Shown: positions 41,099 to 50,342 of the stretch, in pieces
Position numbering within the stretch: the first letter of the stretch is position 1
How the letters are laid out: each line of letters starts with the position of its first letter
NCBI GenBank assembly: GCA_947572235.1
Contig: CANPBB010000003.1
Location: forward strand, 1-64,000
DNA: 64,000 bases
Direction: 5' to 3'
DNA from: an uncultured Clostridia bacterium
Lineage (GTDB): Bacteria > Bacillota > Clostridia > Oscillospirales > Oscillospiraceae
Notes under the pieces: model-generated
Database searches by the model: none
Seen by the model: the letters and a program-made list of their open reading frames with translations, nothing else
What the model was told of the DNA's origin: nothing
Program-made: the position numbers and the translations under genes

Positions 41099-42562
41099 AT
41101 GAAAAGACATCTCGCCGCCCGGCTGCTCTGCCTGCTGTTTTGTCTGGCGCTATGCAGCGGACTTGCCGTCCGCGCCGTGGACCGCCCCGCCGCCTTCACG
41201 CCCTCCGCCGCCTATGACGGGCGGTTTCTGGACGTGAAGGAGACGGACTGGTTCTACCCCAATGTGGCCACCCTCTTCTCGCTGGGGCTCACCCAAGGAA
41301 AGACGGCGGACCTCTTTGGCGTGTACGACAACATCTCCGTCAAGGAGGTCATTGGCTTTGCCGCCCGGGTGCGCAGCCTCTATTTCTACGGTGACGCAGA
41401 GATGGGGGCCATGTACTACGTCCCCGAGGAGCTGGATGAGGAGCTGTGGTATCTGCCTTATGTCCTCTACCTCAAAAGCGACGGCGTCTTGGACAACTCT
41501 CTGGATGATCGGATGGATCAGGCGGCCAGCCGGTCCCAGACCGCCCATCTGGCCGCCCGCGCCCTGCCGGCGGAGCTGTTTCTCCCCATCAATGACGCGG
41601 TGGTCTCCGTGGGATATGCCACCCACGCTTTCATTCCCGATGTGGACGAATACACCCCCTACCAGCGGGATATCCTCCAGCTCTACAAGTGGGGCATTGT
41701 GTCCGGCTCCGATGAGACGGGCCGCTTTTACCCCGATGAGCCCATCACGCGCAGCGAGTTCTCCGCCCTCCTCACCCGGCTCACCGACCCTGCCCTGCGG
41801 GTGGTTTTGGACTGGGATGTCTCCGCCTACTACAGCGCCCAAGCCAAGACCTACGCCGACCTTGTCACTCAGGGGATCTACCGCCGCAGCCACAGTCTCA
41901 ACGATCTGGCGGCCATTGACAGCAACATTCGTTACATGCTCTCCGACGGCGCCAGCACCATCTCCCTGCAGATGACAGAGGAGAAGGTCAGCGAGGCCAT
42001 GGTCTCCACGCTGATGGAGAACTACCTCAACACCATCCGCAAGTATATCGAACAGGGCTACAACGCCGTCTCCTGCTCCTATAACGGCGGCACCAACCGG
42101 GTGACTATGCGCTTTTACAGCAGCCTCTTCTCTGACGGCGCCTTTGCCACCGCCCGCTCCCGGACGCTAAGTGAGGCAATCCGCATCCACGACCAGCTCT
42201 GGGCCAACGGTGCCATTACCTCCGACATGAGTCAGCGGGAGAAGGCCTATGCCTACTACGACTATATTTGCAGCCATTGCACCTACGACTACCAGGCGGT
42301 GGACAACTCCATCTCCCACAGCGCATACAGCCTGTTTTTCAACGGGACGGCTGTATGCGACGGTTACACCGCTGCCTACAACCTGCTTTTGAAGCTGGAG
42401 GGCATCGACTGCACCACTTGGTCCACAGAGAGCCATATATGGACAGTGGCCACCTTGGATGGCCAGACCTGTCATATCGACACCACTTGGGGCAGCCAGT
42501 CCTTGGCCGTCCGCAGCAGCTATTTCGGCATGACGGAGCGGGAATCCCTCTCCCGGTTCTGA
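41099..42562 (+). CDS. Surface protein with SLH-like repeats and a transglutaminase-like domain
   Basis: The 487-residue exported protein has a signal peptide (about 1-27), two SLH-like repeats (FLDVKETDWFYPNVATLFSLGLTQGK near 43-68, and YTPYQRDILQLYKWGIVSGSDETGRFYPDEPITRSEFSALL near 185-225), a linker, and a C-terminal transglutaminase-like cysteine protease fold. The nucleophile is in GTAVCDGYTAAY, the histidine in STESHIWTVATLDG and the aspartate in CHIDTTWG. SLH repeats anchor proteins to secondary wall polymers. The enzyme may cross-link or process surface proteins. Confidence 0.85.
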   Translation: MKRHLAARLLCLLFCLALCSGLAVRAVDRPAAFTPSAAYDGRFLDVKETDWFYPNVATLFSLGLTQGKTADLFGVYDNISVKEVIGFAARVRSLYFYGDAEMGAMYYVPEELDEELWYLPYVLYLKSDGVLDNSLDDRMDQAASRSQTAHLAARALPAELFLPINDAVVSVGYATHAFIPDVDEYTPYQRDILQLYKWGIVSGSDETGRFYPDEPITRSEFSALLTRLTDPALRVVLDWDVSAYYSAQAKTYADLVTQGIYRRSHSLNDLAAIDSNIRYMLSDGASTISLQMTEEKVSEAMVSTLMENYLNTIRKYIEQGYNAVSCSYNGGTNRVTMRFYSSLFSDGAFATARSRTLSEAIRIHDQLWANGAITSDMSQREKAYAYYDYICSHCTYDYQAVDNSISHSAYSLFFNGTAVCDGYTAAYNLLLKLEGIDCTTWSTESHIWTVATLDGQTCHIDTTWGSQSLAVRSSYFGMTERESLSRF

Positions 42563-42608
42563 AAAACCGTGCCGATCAGCACACAGATTTGCAGAGAAGG
42601 AATGCCGT

Positions 42609-43034
42609 ATGTACTTTGCCTACGACCCCGCCCGTGGAATCCAAGTGGACGAGCCCTACCGGCGGGTGATGGTGCCCTATATGATGCCCGATACCGCCTC
42701 CTGCCCCATTGGCTTCTCCGTCCGCCTCACCGAGTGGGAGCCCGGCGGGCAGGTGGACGGGCACTGCCATGAGGGGGCCATGGAGGTGATGTACTGCGTC
42801 TCCGGCCACGGGACGGCTTCTGTCAACGGCCAAGTTTACGACCTGACGGAGAACTCCATGATCGCGGCGGCGCCCGAGGAGCTGCACTGCATCAAAAACA
42901 CCGGGGATACCCCGCTTCGATGCCTGTGCATCTTCTCCCCGCCCGCCACGGCGGAGGAGCTTCGCCGCCGGGCCCAGTCCGCTGTAGACGCCAGCCGGGA
43001 GAGCGGCCGTAGATCCGTACAGCCTGCATATTGA
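42609..43034 (+). CDS. Cupin-domain protein
   Basis: The 141-residue protein has a single cupin barrel: GGQVDGHCHEGAMEVMYCVSGHG (metal-binding histidines and glutamate) and the second motif near ELHCIKNTGDTPLRCLCIFSPP. Metal-binding residues are mostly present. Function is unknown; candidates are sugar or small-molecule binding, isomerase or dioxygenase activity. ATG at 42609 has GAAGGA upstream. A strong terminator follows the stop. Confidence 0.85.
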   Translation: MYFAYDPARGIQVDEPYRRVMVPYMMPDTASCPIGFSVRLTEWEPGGQVDGHCHEGAMEVMYCVSGHGTASVNGQVYDLTENSMIAAAPEELHCIKNTGDTPLRCLCIFSPPATAEELRRRAQSAVDASRESGRRSVQPAY

Positions 43035-43037
43035 CGA

Positions 43038-43075
43038 CAGGGGGCACAGCTTTTAGCTGTGCCCCCTGTTTTTGG
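43038..43075 (+). terminator. Terminator after the cupin gene
   Basis: CAGGGGGCACAGCT (43038-43051) pairs with AGCTGTGCCCCCTG (43055-43068), followed by five T residues. Confidence 0.9.
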
Positions 43076-43126
43076 GGTGCGGGGCGGTTTTCTCGCGGAC
43101 ATGGGCGCCGCCGGACGGGAGGGGGC

Positions 43127-45283
43127 CTACTTGGCCTGCTTGATGGAGAGGCTGATCCGCTTCTTCTTCTCGTCCACGTCCAGCACCACCACCTTTACCA
43201 CATCCCCCACAGATACCACTTCGCTGGGGTGTCGAATGAACTTGCCGCATACCTCGGAGATGTGTACCAGCCCATCTTGGTGGACACCGATGTCCACAAA
43301 GGCTCCGAAGTCGATCACGTTGCGCACTGTGCCGGTAAGCACCATCCCCGGCTTCAGATCCTTCAGCTCCATCACATCTGTGCGCAGGATGGGGGGCGGC
43401 AGCTCGTCACGGGGATCCCGGCCCGGCTTCACCAGCTCCTTCGCCACATCTAAGAGGGTGGGCACGCCCACGCCGGCCTGTGCCGCCAGCCGCTCCGCGC
43501 CCGCCGCCGCCACACGGCTCTTTAATTCATCCAAGCGGCCCGCGGCCACGTCCTCCATGGTGTAGCCTGTGAGCTTCAAAAGCGTCTCCGCCGCGGCGTA
43601 GCTCTCCGGGTGGACGGCGGTGTTATCCAGCACCAGCCGGCTCTCCGGCACGCGGAGGAAGCCGGCGCACTGCTCATAGGCCTTGGGCCCCAGCTTGGGT
43701 ACCTTCAAAAGCTGCTTTCGGGAGGTGAAGGCACCGTTCTCCTCCCGGTATTTGACGATATTTTTCGCCGTGGTCTGGTTCAAACCGGATATCTGGGCCA
43801 GAAGGGAGGGGGAGGCGGTGTTCACATCCACGCCCACCGCGTTGACGCAGTCCTCCACCACGGCATTCAGTGCCTCGTCCAGCCGCTTGGGGGGCATGTC
43901 GTGCTGATATTGGCCCACGCCGATGGCCTTGGGGTCGATCTTCACCAGCTCCGCCAAGGGGTCCTGAAGCCGCCGGGCGATGGACACCGCCGAGCGCAGG
44001 TTTACATCGAACTGGGGGAATTCCTCCGCCGCCAGCTTGCTGGCGGAGTACACCGAGGCCCCCGCCTCGCTGACCACCATGTAGCTCAGCTCTCCGCCCG
44101 CCTCCCGGATCAGCTCCACGGTCATCTGCTCCGTCTCCCGGCTGGCGGTGCCGTTGCCGATGGCGATGTGGGTGACGCCGTGGCGCTTTACCAGCTCTTT
44201 CAGCTTGGCGATGGCCTCCCGTTTCTGCCGCTCCCCGTAGGTGGGGTAGACCACGGCGGTGTCCAAGACCTTGCCGGTGCCGTCAACCACCGCTACTTTA
44301 CACCCCATGCGGTAGCCGGGGTCCAGTCCCATGGTTACGTGGCCCTTCACCGGCGGCTGCATGAGGAGGGGCTTCAGGTTCAGGGCGAACTGTCCGATGG
44401 CCCCCTCGCTGGCCCGCTCCGTCAGCGCCGAGCGCAGCTCCCGCTCCAAGGAGGGGAAAATCAGCCGGTCATAGGCGTCCTCGGCGGCGGCGCGGGTGAA
44501 GTCCATGGCTGGAGCGCCGGGGCGCAGTACCTGCCGGCGCAGGAGAATCAGCGCAGTCTCCCGGTCCATCTCCAAGGAGACCTTCAGCTTCTCCTCCCGC
44601 TCCCCCCGGTTGATGGCCAAGATCTGATGCCCTTGGAGCCGGGATACCGGCTGGGCGAAGTCGTAGTAGAGCCGGTAGACACTATCCTCCTCCGAGACGG
44701 CGGAGGAGCGGAGGACGGCTTTGCGCTCCAGCAGCTCCCGCAGGCTCTTGCGGATGGCGGCGTCGTCGGAGAATATCTCCGCGGCAATGTCGCTGGCCCC
44801 TTGAAGGGCGTCCTCAGCGGTCTCTACGCCCTTCTCCGGGTCGATGAAGTCCGCCGCGGCGGAGAGGGGCACGGGGCCGTCCTTTTCTTGGGCCATCAGA
44901 AGCAGTGCCAAGGGCTCCAGCCCCCTCTCCCGGGCGATGGTGGCCCGGGTGCGGCGCTTGGGCTTATAGGGCCTGTAGAGGTCCTCCACCTCCGCCAGAG
45001 TGGCGGCGGCGTGCACCGCGGCGGTGAGCTCCTCAGTGAGCTTTCCTTGGTTCTCAATGGCTGAGAGCACCTCCTCCCGCCGCTGCTGGAGGCTGCGCAG
45101 ATAATGCAGACGGTCCTCCAGCGTCCGCAGGGCGGTGTCGTCCATGGAGCCGTGGAGCTCCTTTCGGTACCGGGCGATAAAGGGGATGGTACTGCCCTCG
45201 TCCAAAAGGGCAATCACATTGATGATATGCCGCTCCTCCTTCCCCAGCTCCCGGGCCAAAATTTTTACAATCGTTTCCACCAT
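43127..45283 (-). CDS. tex: Tex-family S1 RNA-binding transcription accessory protein
   Basis: The 718-residue protein shows the full Tex layout: an N-terminal helical part (LLDEGSTIPFIARYRKELHGSMDD, RPYKPKRRTRATIARERGLEPLA), a YqgF-like RNase H fold (GLDPGYRMGCKVAVVDGTGKVLDT), helix-hairpin-helix repeats (VGVDVNTASPSLLAQISGLNQTTAKNIVKYR), and a C-terminal S1 domain (GMVLTGTVRNVIDFGAFVDIGVHQDGLVHISE). Tex binds RNA and the transcription machinery and affects gene expression and stress tolerance. ATG at 45283 follows GGGAGG; upstream in-frame sequence is non-coding repeat. Confidence 0.95.
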   Translation of the reverse strand: MVETIVKILARELGKEERHIINVIALLDEGSTIPFIARYRKELHGSMDDTALRTLEDRLHYLRSLQQRREEVLSAIENQGKLTEELTAAVHAAATLAEVEDLYRPYKPKRRTRATIARERGLEPLALLLMAQEKDGPVPLSAAADFIDPEKGVETAEDALQGASDIAAEIFSDDAAIRKSLRELLERKAVLRSSAVSEEDSVYRLYYDFAQPVSRLQGHQILAINRGEREEKLKVSLEMDRETALILLRRQVLRPGAPAMDFTRAAAEDAYDRLIFPSLERELRSALTERASEGAIGQFALNLKPLLMQPPVKGHVTMGLDPGYRMGCKVAVVDGTGKVLDTAVVYPTYGERQKREAIAKLKELVKRHGVTHIAIGNGTASRETEQMTVELIREAGGELSYMVVSEAGASVYSASKLAAEEFPQFDVNLRSAVSIARRLQDPLAELVKIDPKAIGVGQYQHDMPPKRLDEALNAVVEDCVNAVGVDVNTASPSLLAQISGLNQTTAKNIVKYREENGAFTSRKQLLKVPKLGPKAYEQCAGFLRVPESRLVLDNTAVHPESYAAAETLLKLTGYTMEDVAAGRLDELKSRVAAAGAERLAAQAGVGVPTLLDVAKELVKPGRDPRDELPPPILRTDVMELKDLKPGMVLTGTVRNVIDFGAFVDIGVHQDGLVHISEVCGKFIRHPSEVVSVGDVVKVVVLDVDEKKKRISLSIKQAK

Positions 45284-45299
45284 ACGTCCTCCCATCTCC

Positions 45300-45328
45300 A
45301 CAAGAGCGGCCGACCCGGCCGCTCTTGT
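45300..45328 (-). promoter_or_regulatory. Leader hairpin directly upstream of tex
   Basis: Perfect 13-bp stem ACAAGAGCGGCCG / CGGCCGCTCTTGT with a 3-nt loop, ending 17 nt before the tex start codon. There is no T-tract on either strand, so it is not a standard terminator. Located next to the ribosome site, it may regulate tex translation or mRNA stability. Confidence 0.6.
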
Positions 45329-45384
45329 CAACATCTTGTATGATACCTGAAAATAGTTACCAATCGTAATCCCGCTTCTCAACG

Positions 45385-45513
45385 CTGCGGAGGGCCGAGC
45401 GCGGCCCGTTCTTTTTTCGGGGATCGGCACAGCTGACTGCCGAAAAAAGGTCCCCGCCAATCCAATGAAACCATACTCTCCCCTCACTTGAAATCCGCAG
45501 AGTTCAAGCGGCT
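45385..45513 (+). repeat. Mosaic hairpin repeat, copy E, after the DUF1846 gene
   Basis: From the DUF1846 stop outward (minus strand): a TTGAAATC-type hairpin H5 (45485-45510, imperfect), a spacer, a T/A-tract hairpin with CTTTTTTCGG and CCGAAAAAAG arms, and a GGGCCG/CGGCCC hairpin. The T/A-tract hairpin and its GGGCC neighbour match the order seen at 18267-18345. No gene is supported here. Confidence 0.6.
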
Positions 45514-46998
45514 TTATTTATAGTACAGCCTCTGCCGCTCGCATTTCGGCTCACAGCTGATGTGGATTCCCAGCTTTCGGTAGAGCCGGTCGTCCACATC
45601 GCTGAGGATGACGGTGAAGTGGGCGTCGCACCCAGCCAGTTTGGGGATCTGCTCCTGCGCTCTGGCGGCCATGGGGTTGGTGACAGCGCTGATGCACAGG
45701 GCGATCAGGACCTCGTCGCTGTGGAGCCGGGGGTTCTTCCCCCCCAAGCTGCCGGTTTTCAGCCGGCAGATGGGCGCCAGCACTTGGGCGCTGATCAGAT
45801 CGAAGGTCTGGTCGATGCCCCCCAAGTGCTTGAGGGCGTTGAGCAGCAGCGCCGCGCTGGCCCCCAGCAGGTCGGAGGTCTTGCCGGTGATCACCGCGCC
45901 GTCTGGCATGACCATAGCCCCGGCGGGGGCGCCGGTGCGGCTCTCCTTCTCCAGCGCTGCGGCCACGGCGGGGAAGATGTCCGGCGTGACATCGGCCTTC
46001 TTCATCAAAAGCTCCAGCTTGTCCACCAGCTCCCGGTCCGCACGCCCTTGGAGCAGGTCCTTCCGGGCGGTGTAGTACCGGCGGAGGATCTCGTGGTTGG
46101 AGGCCTGACGGCAGACCTCGTCGTCAATAATGCAGCTGCCGGCCATGTTCACCCCCATGTCTGTTGGAGACTGGTAGGGGCAGCGGCCCAGCATGGTTTC
46201 AAACATGGTGCGCAGTACGGGGAAGATTTCCACATCCCGGTTGTAGTTCACGGTGGTGACACCGTAGGCCTCCAAGTGGAAGGGGTCGATCATGTTCACG
46301 TCGTTGAGATCGGCGGTGGCCGCCTCGTAGGCCAGATTCACCGGGTGCTTGAGGGGCAGGTTCCACACGGGGAAGGTCTCGAACTTGGCGTAGCCGGCTT
46401 GGATGCCCCGCTTGTGCTCGTGGTAGAGCTGGCTGAGACAGGTGGCCATCTTGCCGCTGCCGGGGCCGGGGGCGGTGACCACCACCAAGGAGCGGCTGGT
46501 CTCCACATAGTCGTTCTTCCCGTACCCCTCGTCGCTGACAATGAGGCCGATGTTGTGGGGGTAGCCTTGGATGGGGTAGTGGCGGTAGACTTGAATCCCC
46601 AGGGCGGTGAGGCGCTTGCAGAAGGCCTCGGCGGCGGACTGGCCGGTGTATTGGGTAACCACCACGCTGCCCACATAGAGCTCCATCCCCCGGAAGATGT
46701 CGATCAGGCGGAGCACGTCCTCCTCATAGGGGATGCCCAAATCGCCGCGGACCTTGTTTTTTTCGATGTCCCCGGCGCTGATGGTGACTAAAATCTCCAC
46801 GTCGTCCCGGAGGTTTTGCAGCATACGGATCTTGCTGTCCGGCGCGAAGCCGGGCAGGACCCGGGAGGCGTGGTAGTCGTCAAAGAGCTTGCCGCCGAAT
46901 TCTAAGTACAGTTTGCCGCCGAACTGCGCGATCCGCTCCTTGATGTGGGCGGACTGGGTTTCAATATATTTGTTGTTGTCGAAGCCGATCTTTTGCAT
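45514..46998 (-). CDS. DUF1846-family protein
   Basis: The 494-residue soluble protein matches the DUF1846 family at full length: start MQKIGFDNNKYIETQSAHIKERI, central VVVTAPGPGSGKMATCLSQLYHE resembling a P-loop-like glycine-rich stretch, and LGRCPYQSPTDMGVNMAG. A structure is known for a streptococcal member but function is not firmly established; nucleotide binding is suggested by the GPGSGK segment. ATG at 46998 follows GGGGGAG. It is divergent from the dlt-like operon. Confidence 0.85.
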   Translation of the reverse strand: MQKIGFDNNKYIETQSAHIKERIAQFGGKLYLEFGGKLFDDYHASRVLPGFAPDSKIRMLQNLRDDVEILVTISAGDIEKNKVRGDLGIPYEEDVLRLIDIFRGMELYVGSVVVTQYTGQSAAEAFCKRLTALGIQVYRHYPIQGYPHNIGLIVSDEGYGKNDYVETSRSLVVVTAPGPGSGKMATCLSQLYHEHKRGIQAGYAKFETFPVWNLPLKHPVNLAYEAATADLNDVNMIDPFHLEAYGVTTVNYNRDVEIFPVLRTMFETMLGRCPYQSPTDMGVNMAGSCIIDDEVCRQASNHEILRRYYTARKDLLQGRADRELVDKLELLMKKADVTPDIFPAVAAALEKESRTGAPAGAMVMPDGAVITGKTSDLLGASAALLLNALKHLGGIDQTFDLISAQVLAPICRLKTGSLGGKNPRLHSDEVLIALCISAVTNPMAARAQEQIPKLAGCDAHFTVILSDVDDRLYRKLGIHISCEPKCERQRLYYK

Positions 46999-47042
46999 GG
47001 CAGAACTCCCCCTCCACAATGCGTGAAATTTTCTCGATCAGT

Positions 47043-47072
47043 ATTATACCGTATTCGCCCCGGGGGAGGCAA
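47043..47072 (-). promoter_or_regulatory. Promoter of the DUF1846 gene
   Basis: On the minus strand TTGCCT (47067-47072), 18 bp, TATAAT (47043-47048), about 45 nt before the start codon. Confidence 0.65.
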
Positions 47073-47201
47073 GGAGAATCCTATCAAATTGGCAAGAAAT
47101 TTCTGATATGGAATTTGTAAAATCAGATAAGAGGGAGGAGGGCACAGAGGGCGGCAAAGGCGCTTTTTCCCCGCCGGCGCCGCCGGGAGAGCGCTCTGTA
47201 G

Positions 47202-47241
47202 CTGTCAAACAGTTGCATTCACCTGTCAAATTTGCTATAAT
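47202..47241 (+). promoter_or_regulatory. Promoter of the dlt-like operon with a direct repeat
   Basis: TTGCAT (47213-47218), 17 bp, TATAAT (47236-47241). The octamer CTGTCAAA occurs at 47202-47209 and 47223-47230, 21 bp apart and flanking the -35 box, about two helical turns. That arrangement is typical of direct-repeat sites of response regulators; no regulator is identified. Confidence 0.65.
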
Positions 47242-47282
47242 ACCCCAATGAGAAAAAGAAATCCCTTTGGGAGGATACCTGC

Positions 47283-50200
47283 ATGATCAAAAAAATTCTC
47301 TCCCTTCTGCTGTGCCTGGCCCTCTTGGCCGGTCTGGCGGCGGGCTGCGCGCCGAAGCCGCCGGAGGAGCCGGCGGATGACCCGGCGGAGGCCCTCAGCG
47401 GCGATGCCTACCAGCTCCGCGCGGCGGTCCTCTGCCCCAGCGGCAGTGATGACACCGCGCTGATCGGCTGGCTGTCCCAGTCCACGCTGCTGGGGCTGGC
47501 GGTGAAGTCGGTGAAGGCGGAGGTGGGGCCAAACCTTAATCTGAGGGCCTTTGACGTGGTCTACCTGAGCCCAAAGCTGCTGACAAGGGAGATTCCCGGT
47601 CTGGCCGAGGTGATTATGGAGTACGCGGAGAACGGCGGGGCGGTGTTTGTGGAGAACGCCTTCTATGACTACTTCCCCTTGGATTTCTTCGGGGCTGCCT
47701 CCTTTGAGAAGATCGAGGGGTGTCCGGCGGAGGCCCTCTCCTTCCCCGAGGTGGGACAGGATTTGGGAGGCCTTCAGGCACTGGTGGAGGATTTTGCCGC
47801 CCTCTATCCCTCCTTCTACGGCTATGAGGAGCTGGCGGCGCAGGACTATGGCTGCGCCATGGTGACAGCCGGGGCGGAGCCCTTGGTGCAGTGGGACGGG
47901 CAGACCCTCTACGCCATGAACCGGTACGGGGAGGGGCGGGTGTTTTTCACCAACCCCCTGCTGCCCAACCGGTACTCCTTGGGCACCTTCGACATGACGG
48001 CGGGGGAGGGGAACGTGACGCCCTTCTCCAACTCCACCGCCAGCTTTAACCAGCTGCTGCTCAACGGCTTTGCGGAGTATGTCGCCAAGCTGAAGTACGG
48101 CTATGCGCTGGAGCGGGTTTTCGGTTACTTCGGCAGTCCCTCCATGAGCTGGGAACTCCACTATGAGGAGATCACCGGCATGGCCAATGACGCGCTGCCC
48201 CGGTTCTCCCGGCTGTGTGAGGAGTATTTGCAGATTCCCTCCTACGCCTTGGTGCGCAATCCCTACACTTGGTTCCTCCGGGCAGAGTCCGTGACCTACT
48301 GGCTCAATGAGGCGGAGGAGGAGGGGGACTACCGGTTCTCCATGGACTTCTATGAGAACGCCTACTCCTCCGGCACCCACGTGGCCGCCGGCGGGGAGTG
48401 GCTGTCTCTGGACCGGGAGGAGGACGCGGGGAGCTACTTTGTGGACTACCCCGACCAGTATACCTGCCGGGCTGTGCCGGCGGTGATGGACTACGACGGG
48501 GATGGAAATGCGGATATCTTCTGCGGCAGCAAGGACGGCCGGCTCTACTTCTTCAAAGGCGCCGGCTTCCGCGATGGGCGGCTGGAGACCGGTATTGCCG
48601 TGTCGGTGACGGACATCGCCGGCGTGCCCATCGAGGTGGGCAGCTACTCCGCCCCGGCCCTCGTGGACGTGGACGGGGACGAGGTTTTGGATCTGGTGGT
48701 CGGCGCGGGGGACGGGACGGTGTACTGGTACCAAGGGGATGGCTCCCTGTCCTTTATGCCCAAGGGGGAGCTGATTAAGACCGATATCCCTGGGCAGGCG
48801 CTGCCGGCCTTCTGCGATCTGAACGGCGACGAGATCCCGGATCTGGCGGTGGGGTCTGACCAAGGGATTTTGATGATCTACTATGGCGCGGCCAAGGAGG
48901 ATGGGGCGCTGTCCTATACACCCAAGAATGCGGACAGCCTCTCCAAGCAGTGCGCCGATGAGGAGCTGGGCCACTGGCTCTGCCCCGCCTTTGCCGACTG
49001 GGACGGAGACGGTGTCACAGACCTGCTTTTAGGCGTGTACCAAGGCTATGTGGCGGTGCTTCTGCGGGATGCAGAGGGGAACTTTGGCGACGCATCCTAT
49101 ATCAGCGTGGGGGAGCGGAACTATAAGGGCAACGACTACCTGAAGTTCGGCAACTTCTGCGCCCCGGCCCTGTACGATATCGATGGGGACGGGAAGCTGG
49201 ACCTGCTCTGCGGCGGGCAGGAATACGGTATGGCTTACCCCATAGACAGCGAGTACTTCCCCTGCGCGGAGAAGCTGCGCAGCCAGCTCCAGTACGCCAA
49301 GAACCATCACTACTACGTGGGGACCCACTTCCTCACCAGCCACTACGCCTCCGAGAGCCGGGAAATCTATGAGCTGGCGGCCCACAGGCGGGCCATGGCC
49401 GCCTACGGCATCGACACCGAGGGGATGGGGGCCAACCAGCACTCTTGGTACGTCAGCTCCCTCCGGGATACCCAGACGCTGGACAGCATCTATGACGCGG
49501 GGCTCTTGTGGGAGTCCGGCTTTACCCCGGCCAATATGCGGGACCACCCGCCCCAAGTGGCGGCGGAGAATGTGGTGGCGCTGCCCTTCTTCCTGACCAA
49601 GAACGGTCAGGAGACGCTGCTGGTGCAGAACAACTCCGTTTTGCCCTATGTCAGCGACGACTGGTACACCCTTACGGCCAAGTATCGGATGCCTGTCTGT
49701 GTCTATTACCACTGCGACTTCGTCTATGAGTCCGATGAGGAGGCCCGGCGGAATTTGGCGTTCCTCTCAGACTTCCAGTGGGCCAACGGGTATAACTTCA
49801 ACCGGGAGGATCAGATGATGCTGGCCTCCGCCGCGGCTTACCACCAAGCGGTGAACGCCTCCGGGAATCTTCTGGGGGAGGCGGGGATCACCATCAATCC
49901 GGCCTCCGGGGAGACGGATTTCCCCCTCTATGACGCCGATGTCCAGCGGTCTCTGGGGGTGCGTGTCGCCTTGGCCGAGGGCATTGACCCGGACCGTTTC
50001 GCCGTGGAGGCGGACGTGTGGTTTAAGGAGGAGGGGGCCATCGTAGTGGGGGTGAACCACCCGGTGACTATCCGGCTGCGGGAGGGCTGGACGGAGCCGT
50101 CCCACATCACGCAGGTGAATATGGCCGCCCGCTTGGGCGTGTCGGATACCGGGGCCTCCATCCACTTCCTTGGCAGCGGTATGATGCAGGCGGTGGTGGC

Positions 50201-50342
50201 CGGACAAGTGACCACCCCCAGCAAGGGGTGGACCATTACAGAGGAGAACGGGAACACCGTGTTTACCAAATTCGGCGCCGAGGAGACCTTGCAGCTCCAA
50301 TTCCCGGCAGTTACAACAGCAGTAGAGGAGAGTGCGTCATGA
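47283..50342 (+). CDS. Large lipoprotein with FG-GAP/VCBS-type repeats
   Basis: The 1019-residue protein is exported and lipid-anchored: lipobox LAAGC with Cys22. Residues 45-290 form an unassigned alpha/beta domain (YAENGGAVFVENAFYDYFPLDFFG, RYGEGRVFFTNPLLPNR), reminiscent of a glutaminase-like or trimerisation fold. Five calcium-binding-type FG-GAP repeats follow, near 402, 462, 511, 572 and 632 (DYDGDGNADIF, DVDGDEVLDLV, DLNGDEIPDLA, DWDGDGVTDLL, DIDGDGKLDLL). The last 350 residues are a further unassigned domain with conserved-looking aromatic and histidine positions. It heads the dlt-like operon and overlaps the next gene by 4 bp. A role in recognising or modifying a surface polymer is inferred. 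Confidence 0.75.
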   Translation: MIKKILSLLLCLALLAGLAAGCAPKPPEEPADDPAEALSGDAYQLRAAVLCPSGSDDTALIGWLSQSTLLGLAVKSVKAEVGPNLNLRAFDVVYLSPKLLTREIPGLAEVIMEYAENGGAVFVENAFYDYFPLDFFGAASFEKIEGCPAEALSFPEVGQDLGGLQALVEDFAALYPSFYGYEELAAQDYGCAMVTAGAEPLVQWDGQTLYAMNRYGEGRVFFTNPLLPNRYSLGTFDMTAGEGNVTPFSNSTASFNQLLLNGFAEYVAKLKYGYALERVFGYFGSPSMSWELHYEEITGMANDALPRFSRLCEEYLQIPSYALVRNPYTWFLRAESVTYWLNEAEEEGDYRFSMDFYENAYSSGTHVAAGGEWLSLDREEDAGSYFVDYPDQYTCRAVPAVMDYDGDGNADIFCGSKDGRLYFFKGAGFRDGRLETGIAVSVTDIAGVPIEVGSYSAPALVDVDGDEVLDLVVGAGDGTVYWYQGDGSLSFMPKGELIKTDIPGQALPAFCDLNGDEIPDLAVGSDQGILMIYYGAAKEDGALSYTPKNADSLSKQCADEELGHWLCPAFADWDGDGVTDLLLGVYQGYVAVLLRDAEGNFGDASYISVGERNYKGNDYLKFGNFCAPALYDIDGDGKLDLLCGGQEYGMAYPIDSEYFPCAEKLRSQLQYAKNHHYYVGTHFLTSHYASESREIYELAAHRRAMAAYGIDTEGMGANQHSWYVSSLRDTQTLDSIYDAGLLWESGFTPANMRDHPPQVAAENVVALPFFLTKNGQETLLVQNNSVLPYVSDDWYTLTAKYRMPVCVYYHCDFVYESDEEARRNLAFLSDFQWANGYNFNREDQMMLASAAAYHQAVNASGNLLGEAGITINPASGETDFPLYDADVQRSLGVRVALAEGIDPDRFAVEADVWFKEEGAIVVGVNHPVTIRLREGWTEPSHITQVNMAARLGVSDTGASIHFLGSGMMQAVVAGQVTTPSKGWTITEENGNTVFTKFGAEETLQLQFPAVTTAVEESAS

